Assembly: GCF_902703175.1 (NCBI RefSeq)
Contig: NZ_CACRYJ010000044.1
Coordinates: 1-64,000 of the forward strand
Reading direction: 5' to 3'
Source: Occultella aeris
GTDB lineage: Bacteria > Actinomycetota > Actinomycetes > Actinomycetales > Beutenbergiaceae
DNA length: 64,000 nucleotides
Below the pieces are notes generated by a model. The model saw only the letters and a list, made by a program, of their open reading frames with translations, made no database searches and was not told where the DNA came from. Of this stretch, positions 1 to 9,859 are shown piece by piece (position 1 is the stretch's first letter; each line of letters begins with the position of its first letter). The position numbers and the translations under genes were made by a program.

Positions 1-48
1 CGCCTCGGCCCTCGCCCCGCCCCAGGCCCTCGCTCCGCCGAACGCAAT

Positions 49-95
49 CTTCAATCGTTCCAAACGTAATTTGAAACGTTGCAACGTTACGTTCG
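49..95. promoter_or_regulatory. LacI-type operator-like palindrome cluster at left edge
   Basis: This AT-richer island contains TTGAAACGTTGCAA at 71-84, a 14-bp near-palindrome with the central ACGT typical of LacI-family operators. An overlapping perfect palindrome, AACGTTGCAACGTT, lies at 75-88. It sits beyond the 3' end of the gene ending at 226, so it more likely serves a gene starting left of the window on the minus strand. No coding sequence is supported in 1-225. The regulator is unknown. Confidence 0.35.
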
Positions 96-148
96 GCTGG
101 TCCTCTGGGCCGACCGATTGGGGCCGGACGAACTTGCGGGTGCGACGC

Positions 149-186
149 GAGGGCCCGCGTACCGCTGGTGCGGTGCGCGGGCCCTC
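149..186 (-). terminator. Hairpin terminator after the membrane protein gene
   Basis: GAGGGCCCGCG (149-159) is a perfect 11-bp inverted match to CGCGGGCCCTC (176-186), with a 16-nt loop. It lies 40 bases beyond the stop codon at 226 on the minus strand. There is no clear U-tract, as is common for hairpin terminators in high-GC actinobacteria. Confidence 0.6.
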
Positions 187-225
187 GGTGTCAGCGAATC
201 CTGCGACTACGAGGGTCGAACCCGG

Positions 226-1302
226 TCACTTCGGGGCGACCGGCTGGTTCGTCTGCGTCTTGTAGGCGTACGTGATCGCGACATAGGACATCGGGACCGT
301 GATGAACAGACCGAGCCCGCAGGGGATCGCGCCGAGGATGTTGATACCGATGATCGCGAGCGCGAGCAGCAGGTTGTTGCCGAGGTTCTGCGTAACCAGC
401 TGCACGGAAGCCTTCACGCCGTCGAGCCAGGCCAGGTTCCGCTCGATGAGGAACGGGTACGTGAACCCGAGCAGGAACATCCCGATGGTCACCAGGATCC
501 CCAGCGCAGGCAGCAGGCCATAGATGAGACCGCCCACCACCCCAAAGGCGAGCGCGAAGATCGCGACGTTCTGGAAGTTGTTCACCGAGAAGAAGTCACT
601 CACCGACGGCTTACGTCCCGCGGTCTCCAGCAGCCCTCCGGTGTAGAGCATTCCGCTGATGAAGGCGCTCACGAGCAGGCTAAGGACCGAGGAAATGAGG
701 CCCAGCACCGTGAATCCGGCAGTGTAGGTGGAGTAGTTGAAGCCACCGTCGGTCAGGACGCGGGTGGTCGGGTTGAGCAAACTGACCAGTATCGAGACGA
801 CGAGAAAGATCAGCATGAGCAGCAGCCAGCCACCGAGGTTGCCGGTCACCGACTTCCAGCCGTAGCCGACCGCGTCACCCACTGCAAACGGACGCTGCTG
901 CATCTGCTGGGCGTACGGGTCGCCGCCGAACGCCTGGCCCTGCGGCGGGCCACCGTAGCCGGCGCCGGGAGCGCCGTACTGGCCGTACTGGTCCGGGCCG
1001 GGCGGCGGTGCCTGCGGAAAGCCACCCTGCTGCGGGCTCGGGTACGCGCCCGGGGGCTGCGGTGCCTGGCCGTAGTTCGGCGGCTGCTGGCCGGGGGGCT
1101 GAGCCGGGTTCTGACCGGGCTGGCCCTGGCCGTAGTTCGGCGGCTGCTGGCCGGGCTGACCCTGGTTCGGTCCAGGCTGACCCTGGCCGTAGCCCGGGCC
1201 GGGCTGACCCTGACCCGGCTGACCCTGACCGGGAGGAGGCGGAACGGGGGGCACGCCGCCATGCCCGTTCGGGTTGTTCGGGTCGGGGGGAAGCTGACTC
1301 AT
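226..1302 (-). CDS. Pro/Gln/Gly-rich integral membrane protein, unknown function
   Basis: I do not recognise a specific function. The first ~140 residues are a disordered Pro/Gln/Gly/Tyr-rich region built from imperfect GQPGQ and QQPPNYGQ-like repeats. The C-terminal ~215 residues hold about six hydrophobic segments and resemble actinobacterial integral membrane proteins with cytoplasmic proline-rich tails. I chose the ATG at 1302, giving MSQLPPDPNN (358 aa), because GGGAG precedes it at good spacing; the frame stays open upstream to 1380 but that stretch looks noncoding. The gene is monocistronic and ends at a strong hairpin. The repeats make the 5' third of the gene prone to length variation. 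Confidence 0.75.
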   Translation of the reverse strand: MSQLPPDPNNPNGHGGVPPVPPPPGQGQPGQGQPGPGYGQGQPGPNQGQPGQQPPNYGQGQPGQNPAQPPGQQPPNYGQAPQPPGAYPSPQQGGFPQAPPPGPDQYGQYGAPGAGYGGPPQGQAFGGDPYAQQMQQRPFAVGDAVGYGWKSVTGNLGGWLLLMLIFLVVSILVSLLNPTTRVLTDGGFNYSTYTAGFTVLGLISSVLSLLVSAFISGMLYTGGLLETAGRKPSVSDFFSVNNFQNVAIFALAFGVVGGLIYGLLPALGILVTIGMFLLGFTYPFLIERNLAWLDGVKASVQLVTQNLGNNLLLALAIIGINILGAIPCGLGLFITVPMSYVAITYAYKTQTNQPVAPK

Positions 1303-1419
1303 GGTTCTCCCTGCCTGGGATGAGAAAAACGGATGACGGCGTAACCGTAGCGACTTCTGGCCCGCTCGTGCACAAGGCATGCCCGGTTTCTCCCGAATTT
1401 CCTCACACGAGAGCGGGCC

Positions 1420-2604
1420 TCAGACGGTCAGCGCACGCACCACGGTGTCCGCGAGCAGGCGCCCACGCAGCGTCAGCACGGCCCGCCCTGCGGCGGCGGG
1501 CTCGGCCTCGATCAGGCCGTCCCCGACCAGGGTCGGCAGCCTGCCCCGGAGGTCGGCGCCGACGTCGAGCCCGTCGGCCAGGCGCACGCCGAGGAGGATC
1601 CGCTCGTCCTCACGCTGGCCCTGCGTGAGCGTCTCGCTCTCGGCGACGGGCAACCGCCCGGCGTCGACCTGCTCCGCGTAGGGGCGGGGGTGCTTGACGT
1701 TCCACCACCGGTGCCCGCCCAGGTGCGAGTGCGCCCCGGGCCCGACGCCCCACCAGTCGTGCGAGCGCCAGTACGCGATGTTGTGGCGGCACCGGTCGGC
1801 GGGGGTGCGGGCGAAGTTCGAGATCTCGTACCAGTCGTAGCCGGCGTCGGCGAGGGCTGCGGCGGCGATCTCGTACTTGGTCGCCTCGTCGTCCGGATCC
1901 GGCATCGGCAACAGCCCGCGACGCACCTGGGCGCCCATCTTCGTGCCCGGCTCCACGGTCAGGGCGTACGCGGAGACGTGGTCCGGTTCGAGCGCCAGCA
2001 CCGTGTCCAGGCTGGTGCGCCAGTGGTCGAGGGTCTCCCCCGGCGTGCCGTAGATCAGGTCGAGCGAGACTCGCAGCCCGGCGTCCCGCGCCCAGGTGAC
2101 CACGTCCGGGATCCGCCGCGGGTCGTGGGTGCGCTCGAGGGTGTGCAGCACGGACGGCACCGCGGACTGCATCCCGAAGGACACCCGGGTGAACCCGGCC
2201 CCGGCCAGTTCCGCCAGGTCCGCGGCTGTGACCGAGTCCGGGTTGGCCTCGGTGGTCACCTCGGCATCGTCGGTCAGTCCCCAGGCCTGCCCGACGGCGT
2301 CCAGCAGCCTGGTCAGGTCGGCTGCGGGCAGCAGGGTGGGCGTCCCGCCACCCAGAAACACGGTCGAGACGTTCCGCTGCGGCAGGCCGACCTCCCGCAT
2401 GGCCGACGCGGCCAGCTCGATCTCGCCGATCGCCGTCGTGGCGTAGTTCGCCTGCGACGCGCCGCCGCCGAGCTCGGTGGCGGTGTAGGTGTTGAAGTCG
2501 CAGTACCCGCACCGCACCGAGCAGAAGGGCACGTGCAGATACACCCCGAAGTCACGCTCTGCCGAGCCGTCGACGACCGAGCCGGGCAGCGGCCCCGCGC
2601 TCAC
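1420..2604 (-). CDS. hemW: Radical SAM heme chaperone HemW
   Basis: Radical SAM protein of the coproporphyrinogen-III-oxidase-like family (394 aa). The family is now regarded as a heme chaperone rather than a true HemN. The [4Fe-4S] motif CxxxCxxC is at Cys28, Cys32 and Cys35 ([10 protein letters not shown]), and the SAM-contact motif GGGTPTLLP lies near residue 85. The HemN C-terminal wing domain follows. The start codon overlaps the lepA stop by four bases (ATGA at 2601-2604), so the two are translationally coupled. lepA-hemW adjacency is common in bacteria. Assignment as HemW rather than HemN rests on the length, the lack of an N-terminal HemN extension and this context. Confidence 0.93.
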   Translation of the reverse strand: MSAGPLPGSVVDGSAERDFGVYLHVPFCSVRCGYCDFNTYTATELGGGASQANYATTAIGEIELAASAMREVGLPQRNVSTVFLGGGTPTLLPAADLTRLLDAVGQAWGLTDDAEVTTEANPDSVTAADLAELAGAGFTRVSFGMQSAVPSVLHTLERTHDPRRIPDVVTWARDAGLRVSLDLIYGTPGETLDHWRTSLDTVLALEPDHVSAYALTVEPGTKMGAQVRRGLLPMPDPDDEATKYEIAAAALADAGYDWYEISNFARTPADRCRHNIAYWRSHDWWGVGPGAHSHLGGHRWWNVKHPRPYAEQVDAGRLPVAESETLTQGQREDERILLGVRLADGLDVGADLRGRLPTLVGDGLIEAEPAAAGRAVLTLRGRLLADTVVRALTV

Positions 2605-4457
2605 TTGCCCGACGGTGGCTCCGAGGACAGCGCGGCCACGAACGCCTCCTGCGGGACCTCCACCCGGCCGATGTTCTTCATCCGCTTCTTGCCCTCCTTC
2701 TGCTTCTCCAGGAGCTTGCGCTTACGGGAGATGTCACCGCCGTAGCACTTGGCGAGGACGTCCTTGCGCATCGCGCGGATGGTCTCGCGGGCGATGATCC
2801 GGGCGCCGATGGCCGCCTGGATCGGCACCTCGAACTGCTGCCGAGGGATCAGCTCCTTGAGCTTGCCGGTCATCATCACGCCGTAGGCGTAGGCCTTCTC
2901 CCGGTGCACGATCGCGGAGAACGCGTCCACCTGCTCGCCCTGGAGCAGGATGTCGACCTTGACCAGGTCCGCGTCCTGTTCGCCGCTGATCTCGTAGTTC
3001 AGGGAGGCGTACCCGCGGGTGCGGGACTTCAGCTGGTCGAAGAAGTCGAAGATGATCTCCCCGAGGGGGAGGATGTAGCGCAGCTCGACGCGCTCCTCGG
3101 AGAGGTAGTCCATACCCTGGAGGGTGCCGCGACGCCCCTGGGCGAGTTCCATGATCGTGCCCACGAACTCGCTCGGGGCGAGCAGCGTGGCCTTGACGAT
3201 CGGCTCGGTGACGGTCTTGACCTTGCCGGTCGGGAACTCGCTCGGGTTGCGGACGGTCACCTCGGTGCCGTCCTCCATGGTGACCTGGTAGATCACGTTC
3301 GGGGCGGTGGAGATCAGGTCGAGGTTGAACTCGCGCTCAAGCCGCTCACGCACGATCTCCAGGTGCAGCAGCCCGAGGAACCCGATCCGGAACCCGAACC
3401 CGAGCGCCACGGAGGTCTCCGGCTCGTACGCCAGGGCGGCATCGTTGAGCTTGAGCTTGTCGAGGGCGTCGCGCAGCACCGGGTAGTCGGAGCCATCGAT
3501 CGGGTACAGGCCCGAGTACACCATCGGCTGCGGGTCCCGGTAGCCACCGAGGGACTCGGTCGCCGGCTTGGCCGCGTTCGTGACCGTGTCACCGACCCGG
3601 GACTGGCGCACGTCCTTCACCCCGGTGATCAGGTAGCCCACCTCGCCGACGCCGAGCCCCTGGGTGGGGTGCGGCTCGGGCGAGCTCACGCCGATCTCGA
3701 GGAGCTCGTGGGTCGCGTTCGTGGACAGCATCCGGATCCGCTCGCGCGGGGACAGCTGACCGTCGACCACCCGCACGTAGGTGACCACGCCGCGGTAGGT
3801 GTCGTAGACGGAGTCGAAGATCATCGCCCGGGCCGGTGCGTCCGGGTCTCCGACGGGCGGCGGCACCTGTGCCACGATCGCGTCCAGGAGCGTCTCGACG
3901 CCGACGCCGGTCTTTCCGGAGACCTGCAGGCAGTCCTCGGGCTCCCCGCCGATCAGCGTCGCGAGCTCCTCGGCGAACTTCTCCGGCTGCGCGGCGGGCA
4001 GGTCGATCTTGTTCAGGACCGGGATGATCGCGAGGTCGTTCTCCATGGCGAGGTAGAGGTTCGCGAGGGTCTGCGCCTCGATGCCCTGCGCGGCGTCCAC
4101 GAGCAGCACGGCGCCCTCGCACGCGGCCAGGGACCGGGACACCTCGTAGGTGAAGTCGACGTGCCCGGGGGTGTCGATCATGTTCAGCGCGAAGGCGGTC
4201 TCACCCACCTGCCACGGCATCCGCACGGCCTGGGACTTGATCGTGATGCCACGCTCGCGCTCGATGTCCATCCGGTCCAGGTACTGGGCGCGCATGGACC
4301 GTGCGTCGACGACGCCGGTCAGCTGGAGCATCCGGTCCGCCAGCGTCGACTTGCCGTGGTCGATGTGCGCGATGATGCAGAAGTTGCGCAGCAACTCCGG
4401 TGGCGTGGACGCCGGCTGGATGCGGGCGTTTGCGGCCGGGGTGGCGATGGGTGGCAC
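2601..4457 (-). CDS. lepA: Elongation factor 4 (LepA), translational GTPase
   Basis: Ribosome-associated GTPase that acts on stalled or misaligned elongation complexes. The P-loop region AHIDHGKS is near residues 30-37, followed by the G domain ([14 protein letters not shown]), EF-G-like domains and the LepA-specific C-terminal domain with its basic tail ([15 protein letters not shown]). I chose GTG at 4457 (618 aa, the usual family size) with GAGG about 9 bases upstream. The frame is open to an ATG at 4580, but that start would overlap the divergent gene at 4571 and add ~40 unconserved residues. hemW follows with a 4-base overlap. Identity is certain; the start is likely. Confidence 0.95.
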   Translation of the reverse strand: MPPIATPAANARIQPASTPPELLRNFCIIAHIDHGKSTLADRMLQLTGVVDARSMRAQYLDRMDIERERGITIKSQAVRMPWQVGETAFALNMIDTPGHVDFTYEVSRSLAACEGAVLLVDAAQGIEAQTLANLYLAMENDLAIIPVLNKIDLPAAQPEKFAEELATLIGGEPEDCLQVSGKTGVGVETLLDAIVAQVPPPVGDPDAPARAMIFDSVYDTYRGVVTYVRVVDGQLSPRERIRMLSTNATHELLEIGVSSPEPHPTQGLGVGEVGYLITGVKDVRQSRVGDTVTNAAKPATESLGGYRDPQPMVYSGLYPIDGSDYPVLRDALDKLKLNDAALAYEPETSVALGFGFRIGFLGLLHLEIVRERLEREFNLDLISTAPNVIYQVTMEDGTEVTVRNPSEFPTGKVKTVTEPIVKATLLAPSEFVGTIMELAQGRRGTLQGMDYLSEERVELRYILPLGEIIFDFFDQLKSRTRGYASLNYEISGEQDADLVKVDILLQGEQVDAFSAIVHREKAYAYGVMMTGKLKELIPRQQFEVPIQAAIGARIIARETIRAMRKDVLAKCYGGDISRKRKLLEKQKEGKKRMKNIGRVEVPQEAFVAALSSEPPSGK

Positions 4458-4570
4458 GGCAGGGAACCTCGACGTCTGATGGTTGGGGAACTGCTGGACG
4501 GGACTGGTCCCATCGTCCCACGCCGGAGGTCCGGGCCGAGAATCGCGGGACTTGCGGCACAATCGTGGAT

Positions 4571-5236
4571 ATGAGTTCACTCGGCGACTCGATGGGGAAC
4601 CTGGCCGCCTTCACGGGCCGGCTGCTCGGCGGCCCGAGCAGGTTCCTGATCATCGTGGCGACGGCGGCGCTCACCCTCGCGCTGATCCTGGACGTGGTGC
4701 TGCTCACCTCGCCGGGTGGCCCCGGCGTCGCCGGATCGGTGGCGCTGCTCGCCCTGCCCGCACTGCTCGCCGTGCCGGTGGTGGTCCTGGCGGTCCGGCG
4801 ACGGCGGTGGTTGCGTGCCGTGGCGTCGCTCGGTGAGCACCGGGTCGTCTCGATCGAGCCCGGGGCACGGCTGAGCACCGGTGACGCCCTGGTGGAGCGG
4901 GTCGAGCAGGACATGCACGGGCGCGCCGGCGAGGACGACGTCAACGCCGTGTTCGACGCGTTCTCCGAGGCCGCCGTGACCGGCTCGGGCAAGGGCGCCG
5001 GCGCCCGCCTGACCCAGATCCTCGGCGTCGGCAGGCTCGGCATCATCGGGCGCGCCCTCGCGCGGGTGGACCAGGCGCAGCGCGCCCTGCTCGCCGCGGC
5101 CGGCGGGCCGGTCGCTGCGCCCTACCTCAAGGACGACCTGCGGGTCACGCTCGCCGCCGCGCTCGGGGTGTTCGTGGCGATCCCGATCGCCTCGCTCATG
5201 GCGATCATCCTCGCGTTGGTGCTGCTCGCCCGCTGA
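4571..5236 (+). CDS. Small membrane protein, unknown function
   Basis: A 221-aa protein that I cannot assign to a family. Residues ~15-80 contain two hydrophobic segments, followed by an Arg-rich stretch (RRRRWLRAV), then ~90 soluble residues, and a final transmembrane segment near residues 195-220. ATG at 4571 ([10 protein letters not shown]) is preferred; GTG two codons upstream at 4565 is an alternative. It is divergent from lepA across ~110 bp. The topology (N-terminal hairpin plus C-terminal anchor with an internal soluble domain) is typical of uncharacterised actinobacterial envelope proteins. Confidence 0.75.
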   Translation: MSSLGDSMGNLAAFTGRLLGGPSRFLIIVATAALTLALILDVVLLTSPGGPGVAGSVALLALPALLAVPVVVLAVRRRRWLRAVASLGEHRVVSIEPGARLSTGDALVERVEQDMHGRAGEDDVNAVFDAFSEAAVTGSGKGAGARLTQILGVGRLGIIGRALARVDQAQRALLAAAGGPVAAPYLKDDLRVTLAAALGVFVAIPIASLMAIILALVLLAR

Positions 5237-5320
5237 CGCCGGGTCGAGCGAGCCGGTGCCGGGCGACCGAACAGCCCGCATCCGTCTCGGTCGGCGCAAG
5301 TGCGCTCGCTCGGCGGGGGA

Positions 5321-6163
5321 TCAGGTCTCCTGCGTGATGCGCACCTCGACCTGCTGGGTCGAGGTACCACCGCCGGCGTAGACGCCCCGGATCGGGGTGA
5401 CGTCGGCGTACTCCCGGCCGCGGCCCACCACCACGTGGTGACCCGCGGGCGTGATCAGGTTCGTCGGGTCGTAGCCGAACCAGTCCCCGCACCAATACTC
5501 GATCCAGGCATGCGACTCCCCCGTCACGGCCACCCCGATCTCCGCGGAGGTGGTCCGCGGGTGCAGGTAGCCGGACACGTACCGGGTCGGGATGCCGACG
5601 CTGCGCAGGGTGCCGGCGGCCAGGTGGGCGAGGTCCTGGCACACCCCCTTGCGCGCCTGCCAGGCCTCGACGGCGCGGGTGTGCACCCCGGTCACGCCGG
5701 GGACGTACTCCACGGCCTCCCGCAACGCCCCGCAGACGGCGAGGGCCGCGTCCTGCGGTGTCGCGCCGTCGGCGTGCGCCCGAGCGAGCTCACGCAACTC
5801 CTCGTCCGGTTCCGTGGCCGTGGTGACGGCGAGGAACTCCGACATCCGGTCGACCAGGTCGGGGGCGCGCAGCGTGTCCCAGCCGGCCGTGGCCCCGCCT
5901 AGCAGCACCGGCGACACGTCCACCCGGGACTCGGAGACGACGACCAGCTCGTCGTGCGCGGTCAGCGTCTCGAACGCCGTCACGGTCGCGCCCCAGTAGT
6001 CCCGGTACTCGGTGCTGAAGGTGCTCGGGGTGGCGGTCAGGCGGGACTCGAGGACGGTCTGACCGGGCAGGTTGGCCGGGCGCATCCTGGCCTCGTTGTA
6101 GGACGCCGAGACGGTCCGGGCGTAGGTGTAGTGCGTCGTGTGGACGATGTGCAGCCGGCTCAC
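5321..6163 (-). CDS. Transglutaminase-like cysteine protease family protein
   Basis: 280 aa with an N-terminal beta-rich bacterial transglutaminase-like domain (residues ~1-90) and a transglutaminase core. The triad is visible as Cys175 (KGVCQDLAH), His218 (SHAWIEYW) and Asp232 (YDPTN). It is the last gene of a three-gene unit in which each start overlaps the preceding stop (ATGA at 6160-6163). The partners are an alpha-E helical protein and a circularly permuted ATP-grasp enzyme. Such triads are conserved in many bacteria and have been predicted from genome context to make or process a peptide, with the transglutaminase-fold member acting as peptidase or ligase. The actual substrate is unknown. 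Confidence 0.88.
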   Translation of the reverse strand: MSRLHIVHTTHYTYARTVSASYNEARMRPANLPGQTVLESRLTATPSTFSTEYRDYWGATVTAFETLTAHDELVVVSESRVDVSPVLLGGATAGWDTLRAPDLVDRMSEFLAVTTATEPDEELRELARAHADGATPQDAALAVCGALREAVEYVPGVTGVHTRAVEAWQARKGVCQDLAHLAAGTLRSVGIPTRYVSGYLHPRTTSAEIGVAVTGESHAWIEYWCGDWFGYDPTNLITPAGHHVVVGRGREYADVTPIRGVYAGGGTSTQQVEVRITQET

Positions 6164-7092
6164 ATCCGGCCTCCGATCCAGTCGTCGGTGGCGCCCGAGG
6201 GAAAGTACCGCAACCGGATCGCGTCGCTGGCCTCGGAGCAGCCCTGCTGGAGCCGGGTCATCTCCGGGGCCAGGTTGCCCAGCAGTGTCAGCAGCGGCTG
6301 GTACTCGATCCCGGACCGGATCCGGCCGATGATCATGCGCGCGTCACCCGGGTAGTGTCCGCGCGGGTCCGCCGGCTCCAGGCGGGTCAGGCACGTCTCC
6401 GCCTCCTCGAGGGAGAACAGCACCGACCGCGGGAACAGCCGGTCCATGAGCAGGAACTCCGCGGCGAGGGTGTCAGAGTCGCGGCCCCGGTAGGTGCGCA
6501 GGAACGCCTCGTGGGCGCCGCACGAGCGCAGCATCGTGGTCCAGCCGGGGCCGTTCGCCCCGGACACGGCCCGGGACGCGATCAGCCGGGCGGTCATGTC
6601 CGCCCGCTCCAGCGCCCGCCCGAGGAGCAGGAAGTGCTGCGTGCCGTCCCTCCGGGTCGAGGACTGCACCAGGCCGGCCACGATCGCGGCGCGCTCGCGC
6701 ACCCAGGCGAAGAAGTCGTGCGGGGTCGAGGCACTGATCTGGCCCGGCAGCGAGTTCCGAGTCGTGTTCAGGCACTCCCACATCTCCGAGGAGAGCGTCT
6801 CCCGGGCACGGCGGGCGTTCTCCCGGGCCGCCGCGAGCGCTCCGGCGATCGCCCCGGGCGAGGTCCGGTCGTAGGCGAGGGTCTGCAGGACCGTCTGCCG
6901 GGTGACCTCCACCCCGGGCGGCGGCGCCGCGGCCCCCATCACACCGAGCAGCGAGCGACAGGCCTGGTCCTCCTCCATCCACGGGTCCTCCAACTGGTGT
7001 TGCAGGTGCGCGTCCAGGATCCGGGCGGTGTCATCGGCCCGCTCCACGTACCGGCCGATCCAGAACAGGGACTCGGCGATCCGGCTCAGCAT
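6160..7092 (-). CDS. Alpha-E domain protein (DUF403)
   Basis: 310 aa, starting MLSRIAESLFWIGRYVERADDTARI, the hallmark N-terminus of the alpha-E (DUF403) family, and helical throughout. Its biochemical role is unknown. It is found almost exclusively beside circularly permuted ATP-grasp and transglutaminase-like genes. Here it overlaps the ATP-grasp stop by 7 bases (7086-7092) and the transglutaminase start by 4 bases, so all three proteins are probably made in fixed ratio. Confidence 0.9.
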   Translation of the reverse strand: MLSRIAESLFWIGRYVERADDTARILDAHLQHQLEDPWMEEDQACRSLLGVMGAAAPPPGVEVTRQTVLQTLAYDRTSPGAIAGALAAARENARRARETLSSEMWECLNTTRNSLPGQISASTPHDFFAWVRERAAIVAGLVQSSTRRDGTQHFLLLGRALERADMTARLIASRAVSGANGPGWTTMLRSCGAHEAFLRTYRGRDSDTLAAEFLLMDRLFPRSVLFSLEEAETCLTRLEPADPRGHYPGDARMIIGRIRSGIEYQPLLTLLGNLAPEMTRLQQGCSEASDAIRLRYFPSGATDDWIGGRM

Positions 7093-8714
7093 GCGAGCGC
7101 TCCGTCCGGCTCGGGCGCGGTGGGCTCATCCGAATCGGCCTGTTGCTGCTGTTGTGTCTGTTCGCTCAGTGTGCCGTCGTCGTTGGGGTTGAAGTCCAGA
7201 CGGACCCCCTGGACCGGGTGCGGATGAGCGCCCGAGCCGGGCGCCGCCGTCGCCCCGTGGTGCGGATGCAGCTCAGGAGACCTGCGCTCCGCGCCGAGCA
7301 CCCAGGTGTCCTTGGACCCACCACCCTGGGAGGAGTTCACGACCAGCTGGCCCTCGGCGAGCGCGACCCTGGTCAGCCCGCCGGGCAGCACCCAGACCTG
7401 TTCGCCGTCGTTGACCGCGAACGGCCGCAGGTCCACGTGCCGGGGCCGCAGCGAGTCGCCCGCGAGGGTCGGCACCGTGGACAGCTGCACCACCGGCTGC
7501 GCGATCCAGCCACGCGGGTCCGCGGCCAGGCGGACCCGGGCCTCGTCGAGCTCGTTCCGGCTCGCCGCGGGGCCGATGATGATGCCCTTGCCACCGGAGC
7601 CGTCCACGGGCTTGACGACGAGCTCGTCGAGCCGGTCCAGCACCTCCGTGAGTGCGTCCGGCTCCTCCAGCCGCCAGGTGTCCACGTTCTTCAGGATCGG
7701 CTCCTCGCCGAGGTAGTAGCGGATCAGGTCCGGGACGTAGGTGTAGACGAGCTTGTCGTCGGCGACGCCGTTGCCGACGGCGTTCGCGATCGTCACCGCG
7801 CCGGCGCGGGCCGCGCCGATCAGGCCCGGGCAGCCGAGCAGCGAGTCGGGGCGGAACACCACCGGGTCGACGAAGTCGTCGTCGACGCGCCGGTAGATCA
7901 CGTCCACCCGGCGCCGGCCCTCGGTGGTGCGCATGTAGACCTTGCCGCCCGAGCAGATCAGGTCCCGGCCCTCGACGAGTTCCACACCCATCAGGCGGGC
8001 CAGCAGCGAGTGCTCGAAGTAGGCGCTGTTGTAGACGCCCGGGGTCAGCACGACCACGACGGGTTCGTCGACGCCGGGCGGCGCCGCCGCGCTGAGGGCG
8101 GCGAGCAGCCGGCGCGGGTAGTCCGCGACCGGCCGGATCCGCATCGTGGAGAACAGTTCCGGGAACGACTGGGCCATCGCCCGCCGGTTCGAGAGCACGT
8201 AGCTCACGCCGCTGGGCACCCGCACGTTGTCCTCGAGGACACGCCAGCCGCCGGCGCTGTCCCGGATCACGTCGATGCCGGCCACGTGCACCCGCACCCC
8301 GTTCGGCGGGTTGATCCCCCGGGCGGCGCGCACGAAGTTCGCCGAGGAGACGATCAGGGAGCGGGGCAGCACCCCGTCGGTGATCGCGCGCTGACCGCCG
8401 TAGACGTCCTCCAGCAGCGCCTCGAGGGCCCGCACCCGCTGCGCGACGCCCGGTGCGAGCAGGTCCCACTCGGCGGCGTCGATGACCCGCGGCACCGAGT
8501 CCAGCGGGAACGGCCGCTCCTCCCCGCCGACGTCGAACGTGACGCCCTGCGCCAGGTAGGAGCGCGCCAGGGCGTCCGCGCGAAGCCGCAGCTCGTCGGC
8601 ATTGAGCGTGCCTACCGTTCGGTGCACGTGCCGGTACGGCGCGCGGACGGCGCCGCTCTCGATCATCTCGTCCCACGCGACGCCGGCGGGGTATCCCTCG
8701 AACAGGTCGGCCAT
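7086..8714 (-). CDS. Circularly permuted ATP-grasp type 2 protein
   Basis: 542 aa, first gene of the triad. Family features include the N-terminal domain (MADLFEGYPAGVAWDEM), a central NRRAMAQSFPELF segment and an ATP-grasp core with the glycine-rich DGSGGKGIIIGP loop and the C-terminal PVVQLSTVPTL strand. The family is expected to catalyse ATP-dependent carboxylate-amine ligation (peptide bond formation). A Gln/Asp-rich tail (residues ~515-542, including QTQQQQQADSD) is unlike the rest of the protein and may be a lineage-specific extension. No carrier or precursor peptide gene is visible next to it. Confidence 0.9.
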   Translation of the reverse strand: MADLFEGYPAGVAWDEMIESGAVRAPYRHVHRTVGTLNADELRLRADALARSYLAQGVTFDVGGEERPFPLDSVPRVIDAAEWDLLAPGVAQRVRALEALLEDVYGGQRAITDGVLPRSLIVSSANFVRAARGINPPNGVRVHVAGIDVIRDSAGGWRVLEDNVRVPSGVSYVLSNRRAMAQSFPELFSTMRIRPVADYPRRLLAALSAAAPPGVDEPVVVVLTPGVYNSAYFEHSLLARLMGVELVEGRDLICSGGKVYMRTTEGRRRVDVIYRRVDDDFVDPVVFRPDSLLGCPGLIGAARAGAVTIANAVGNGVADDKLVYTYVPDLIRYYLGEEPILKNVDTWRLEEPDALTEVLDRLDELVVKPVDGSGGKGIIIGPAASRNELDEARVRLAADPRGWIAQPVVQLSTVPTLAGDSLRPRHVDLRPFAVNDGEQVWVLPGGLTRVALAEGQLVVNSSQGGGSKDTWVLGAERRSPELHPHHGATAAPGSGAHPHPVQGVRLDFNPNDDGTLSEQTQQQQQADSDEPTAPEPDGALAC

Positions 8715-8842
8715 GTGCGGAAACTACCCGGTGGATGTGTCTGGCGCGTGTCGACGCGCGCCCGGGCGGCCCGCGACGAAGGCCCGGTCGCGGCGCCGCC
8801 TGGGCGGACCGGGTGCGAAGGCGCCCGAGTACAGTCCGTCGT

Positions 8843-9184
8843 ATGGCTACTGACTGGCGATCGGACACCGTCGAGGAGGTCCGTGCCCTCATCCTCGAGG
8901 CCGAGCCGGACGTCGAGGAGGAGGCGAAATGGGTGAAGCCGTCGAACCCGGCCGGCGTGCCGACGTTCTCCTGCTCGGGGCTCATCTGCACCGTCGAGAC
9001 GTACAAGGACAAGGTGAAGCTCACCTTCGCCAGGGGCGCAGCGCTTGCCGATCCCGGCTCCCTCTTCAACGCGAGCCTCGACGCCGGCACGCGTCGGGCG
9101 ATCGACCTCCGCGAAGGCGACCGGATCGATCCGAGCGCGTTCGTCGACCTGGTCCGCGAGGCGGTCGAGCTCAACCGGGCGTGA
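8843..9184 (+). CDS. DUF1801 domain protein
   Basis: 113 aa, starting MATDWRSDTVEEV at the ATG at 8843. The sequence has the YdhG/DUF1801 pattern: an N-terminal helix ending in EEAKWVKPSNPAGVPTFS, the strand-rich middle (VETYKDKVKLTFARGAAL) and a C-terminal helix. Members are small frataxin-like-fold proteins of unknown function. The frame extends upstream to 8735, but residues before the ATG have no family character. It is divergent from the ATP-grasp gene and convergent with the CoA-transferase genes. Confidence 0.85.
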   Translation: MATDWRSDTVEEVRALILEAEPDVEEEAKWVKPSNPAGVPTFSCSGLICTVETYKDKVKLTFARGAALADPGSLFNASLDAGTRRAIDLREGDRIDPSAFVDLVREAVELNRA

Positions 9185-9214
9185 GCATGCTCTTCGGGCG
9201 CGTGCCCGGACGGC

Positions 9215-9856
9215 TCAGTCCGCGAGCGCCACCCGCACCGGCGGCTCGGTCGCGGCGACCACCTCGTCCACCCTGACCCCTGGCGAGACCTCCACCAGCA
9301 CCAGACCCTCGGGCGTGACGTCGATGACCCCCAGGTCGGTGATGATCCGGTCCACGACGCTCCGGCCGGTCAGCGGCAGGCTGCACTCGTTCACGATCTT
9401 CGGGCTGCCGTCCTTGGCGGTGTGCTCCATCAGGATGATCAGGCGCTTCGCCCCGTGCACGAGGTCCATCGCGCCGCCGGGGCCCTTGACCATCTTGCCC
9501 GGGATCATCCAGTTCGCGAGGTCCCCGGCCGCGGAGACCTGCATGGCGCCGAGGATCGCGGCGTCGATCTTGCCGCCGCGGATCATCGCGAAGCTCGTCG
9601 CGGAGTCGAAGAACGACGCGCCCGGAAGCAGCGTCACGGTCTCCTTGCCGGCGTTGATCAGGTCCGGGTCCACGTCCTGCTCGAGCGGGTAGGGACCGAC
9701 GCCGAGGATCCCGTTCTCGGACTGCAGCACCACGGTGCGGCCCGCCGGGACGTAGTTCGGAACCAGGGTCGGCAACCCGATGCCCAGGTTCACGTACGCG
9801 CCGTCGGGCAGTTCCTGCGCGGCGCGCGCGGCCATCTCCTGCCGGGTCAGTGCCAT
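9215..9856 (-). CDS. 3-oxoacid CoA-transferase, subunit B
   Basis: 213 aa. Subunit B carries the catalytic glutamate in the SENG motif ([10 protein letters not shown]), which forms the glutamyl-CoA thioester during CoA transfer. [11 protein letters not shown] near the N-terminus and the [20 protein letters not shown] segment are family hallmarks. It starts 3 bp after subunit A. With the divergent thiolase it could degrade ketone bodies (acetoacetate) or 3-oxoadipate; the sequence alone does not separate ScoAB from PcaIJ, so no symbol is given. Confidence 0.92.
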   Translation of the reverse strand: MALTRQEMAARAAQELPDGAYVNLGIGLPTLVPNYVPAGRTVVLQSENGILGVGPYPLEQDVDPDLINAGKETVTLLPGASFFDSATSFAMIRGGKIDAAILGAMQVSAAGDLANWMIPGKMVKGPGGAMDLVHGAKRLIILMEHTAKDGSPKIVNECSLPLTGRSVVDRIITDLGVIDVTPEGLVLVEVSPGVRVDEVVAATEPPVRVALAD

Positions 9857-9859
9857 GCC

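Noticed and set aside
5954-8936. Long plus-strand frames opposite the ATP-grasp triad.
   Set aside because: Arg/Gly/Val/His-rich composition typical of antisense frames in GC-rich DNA, no ribosome sites, no recognisable domains.
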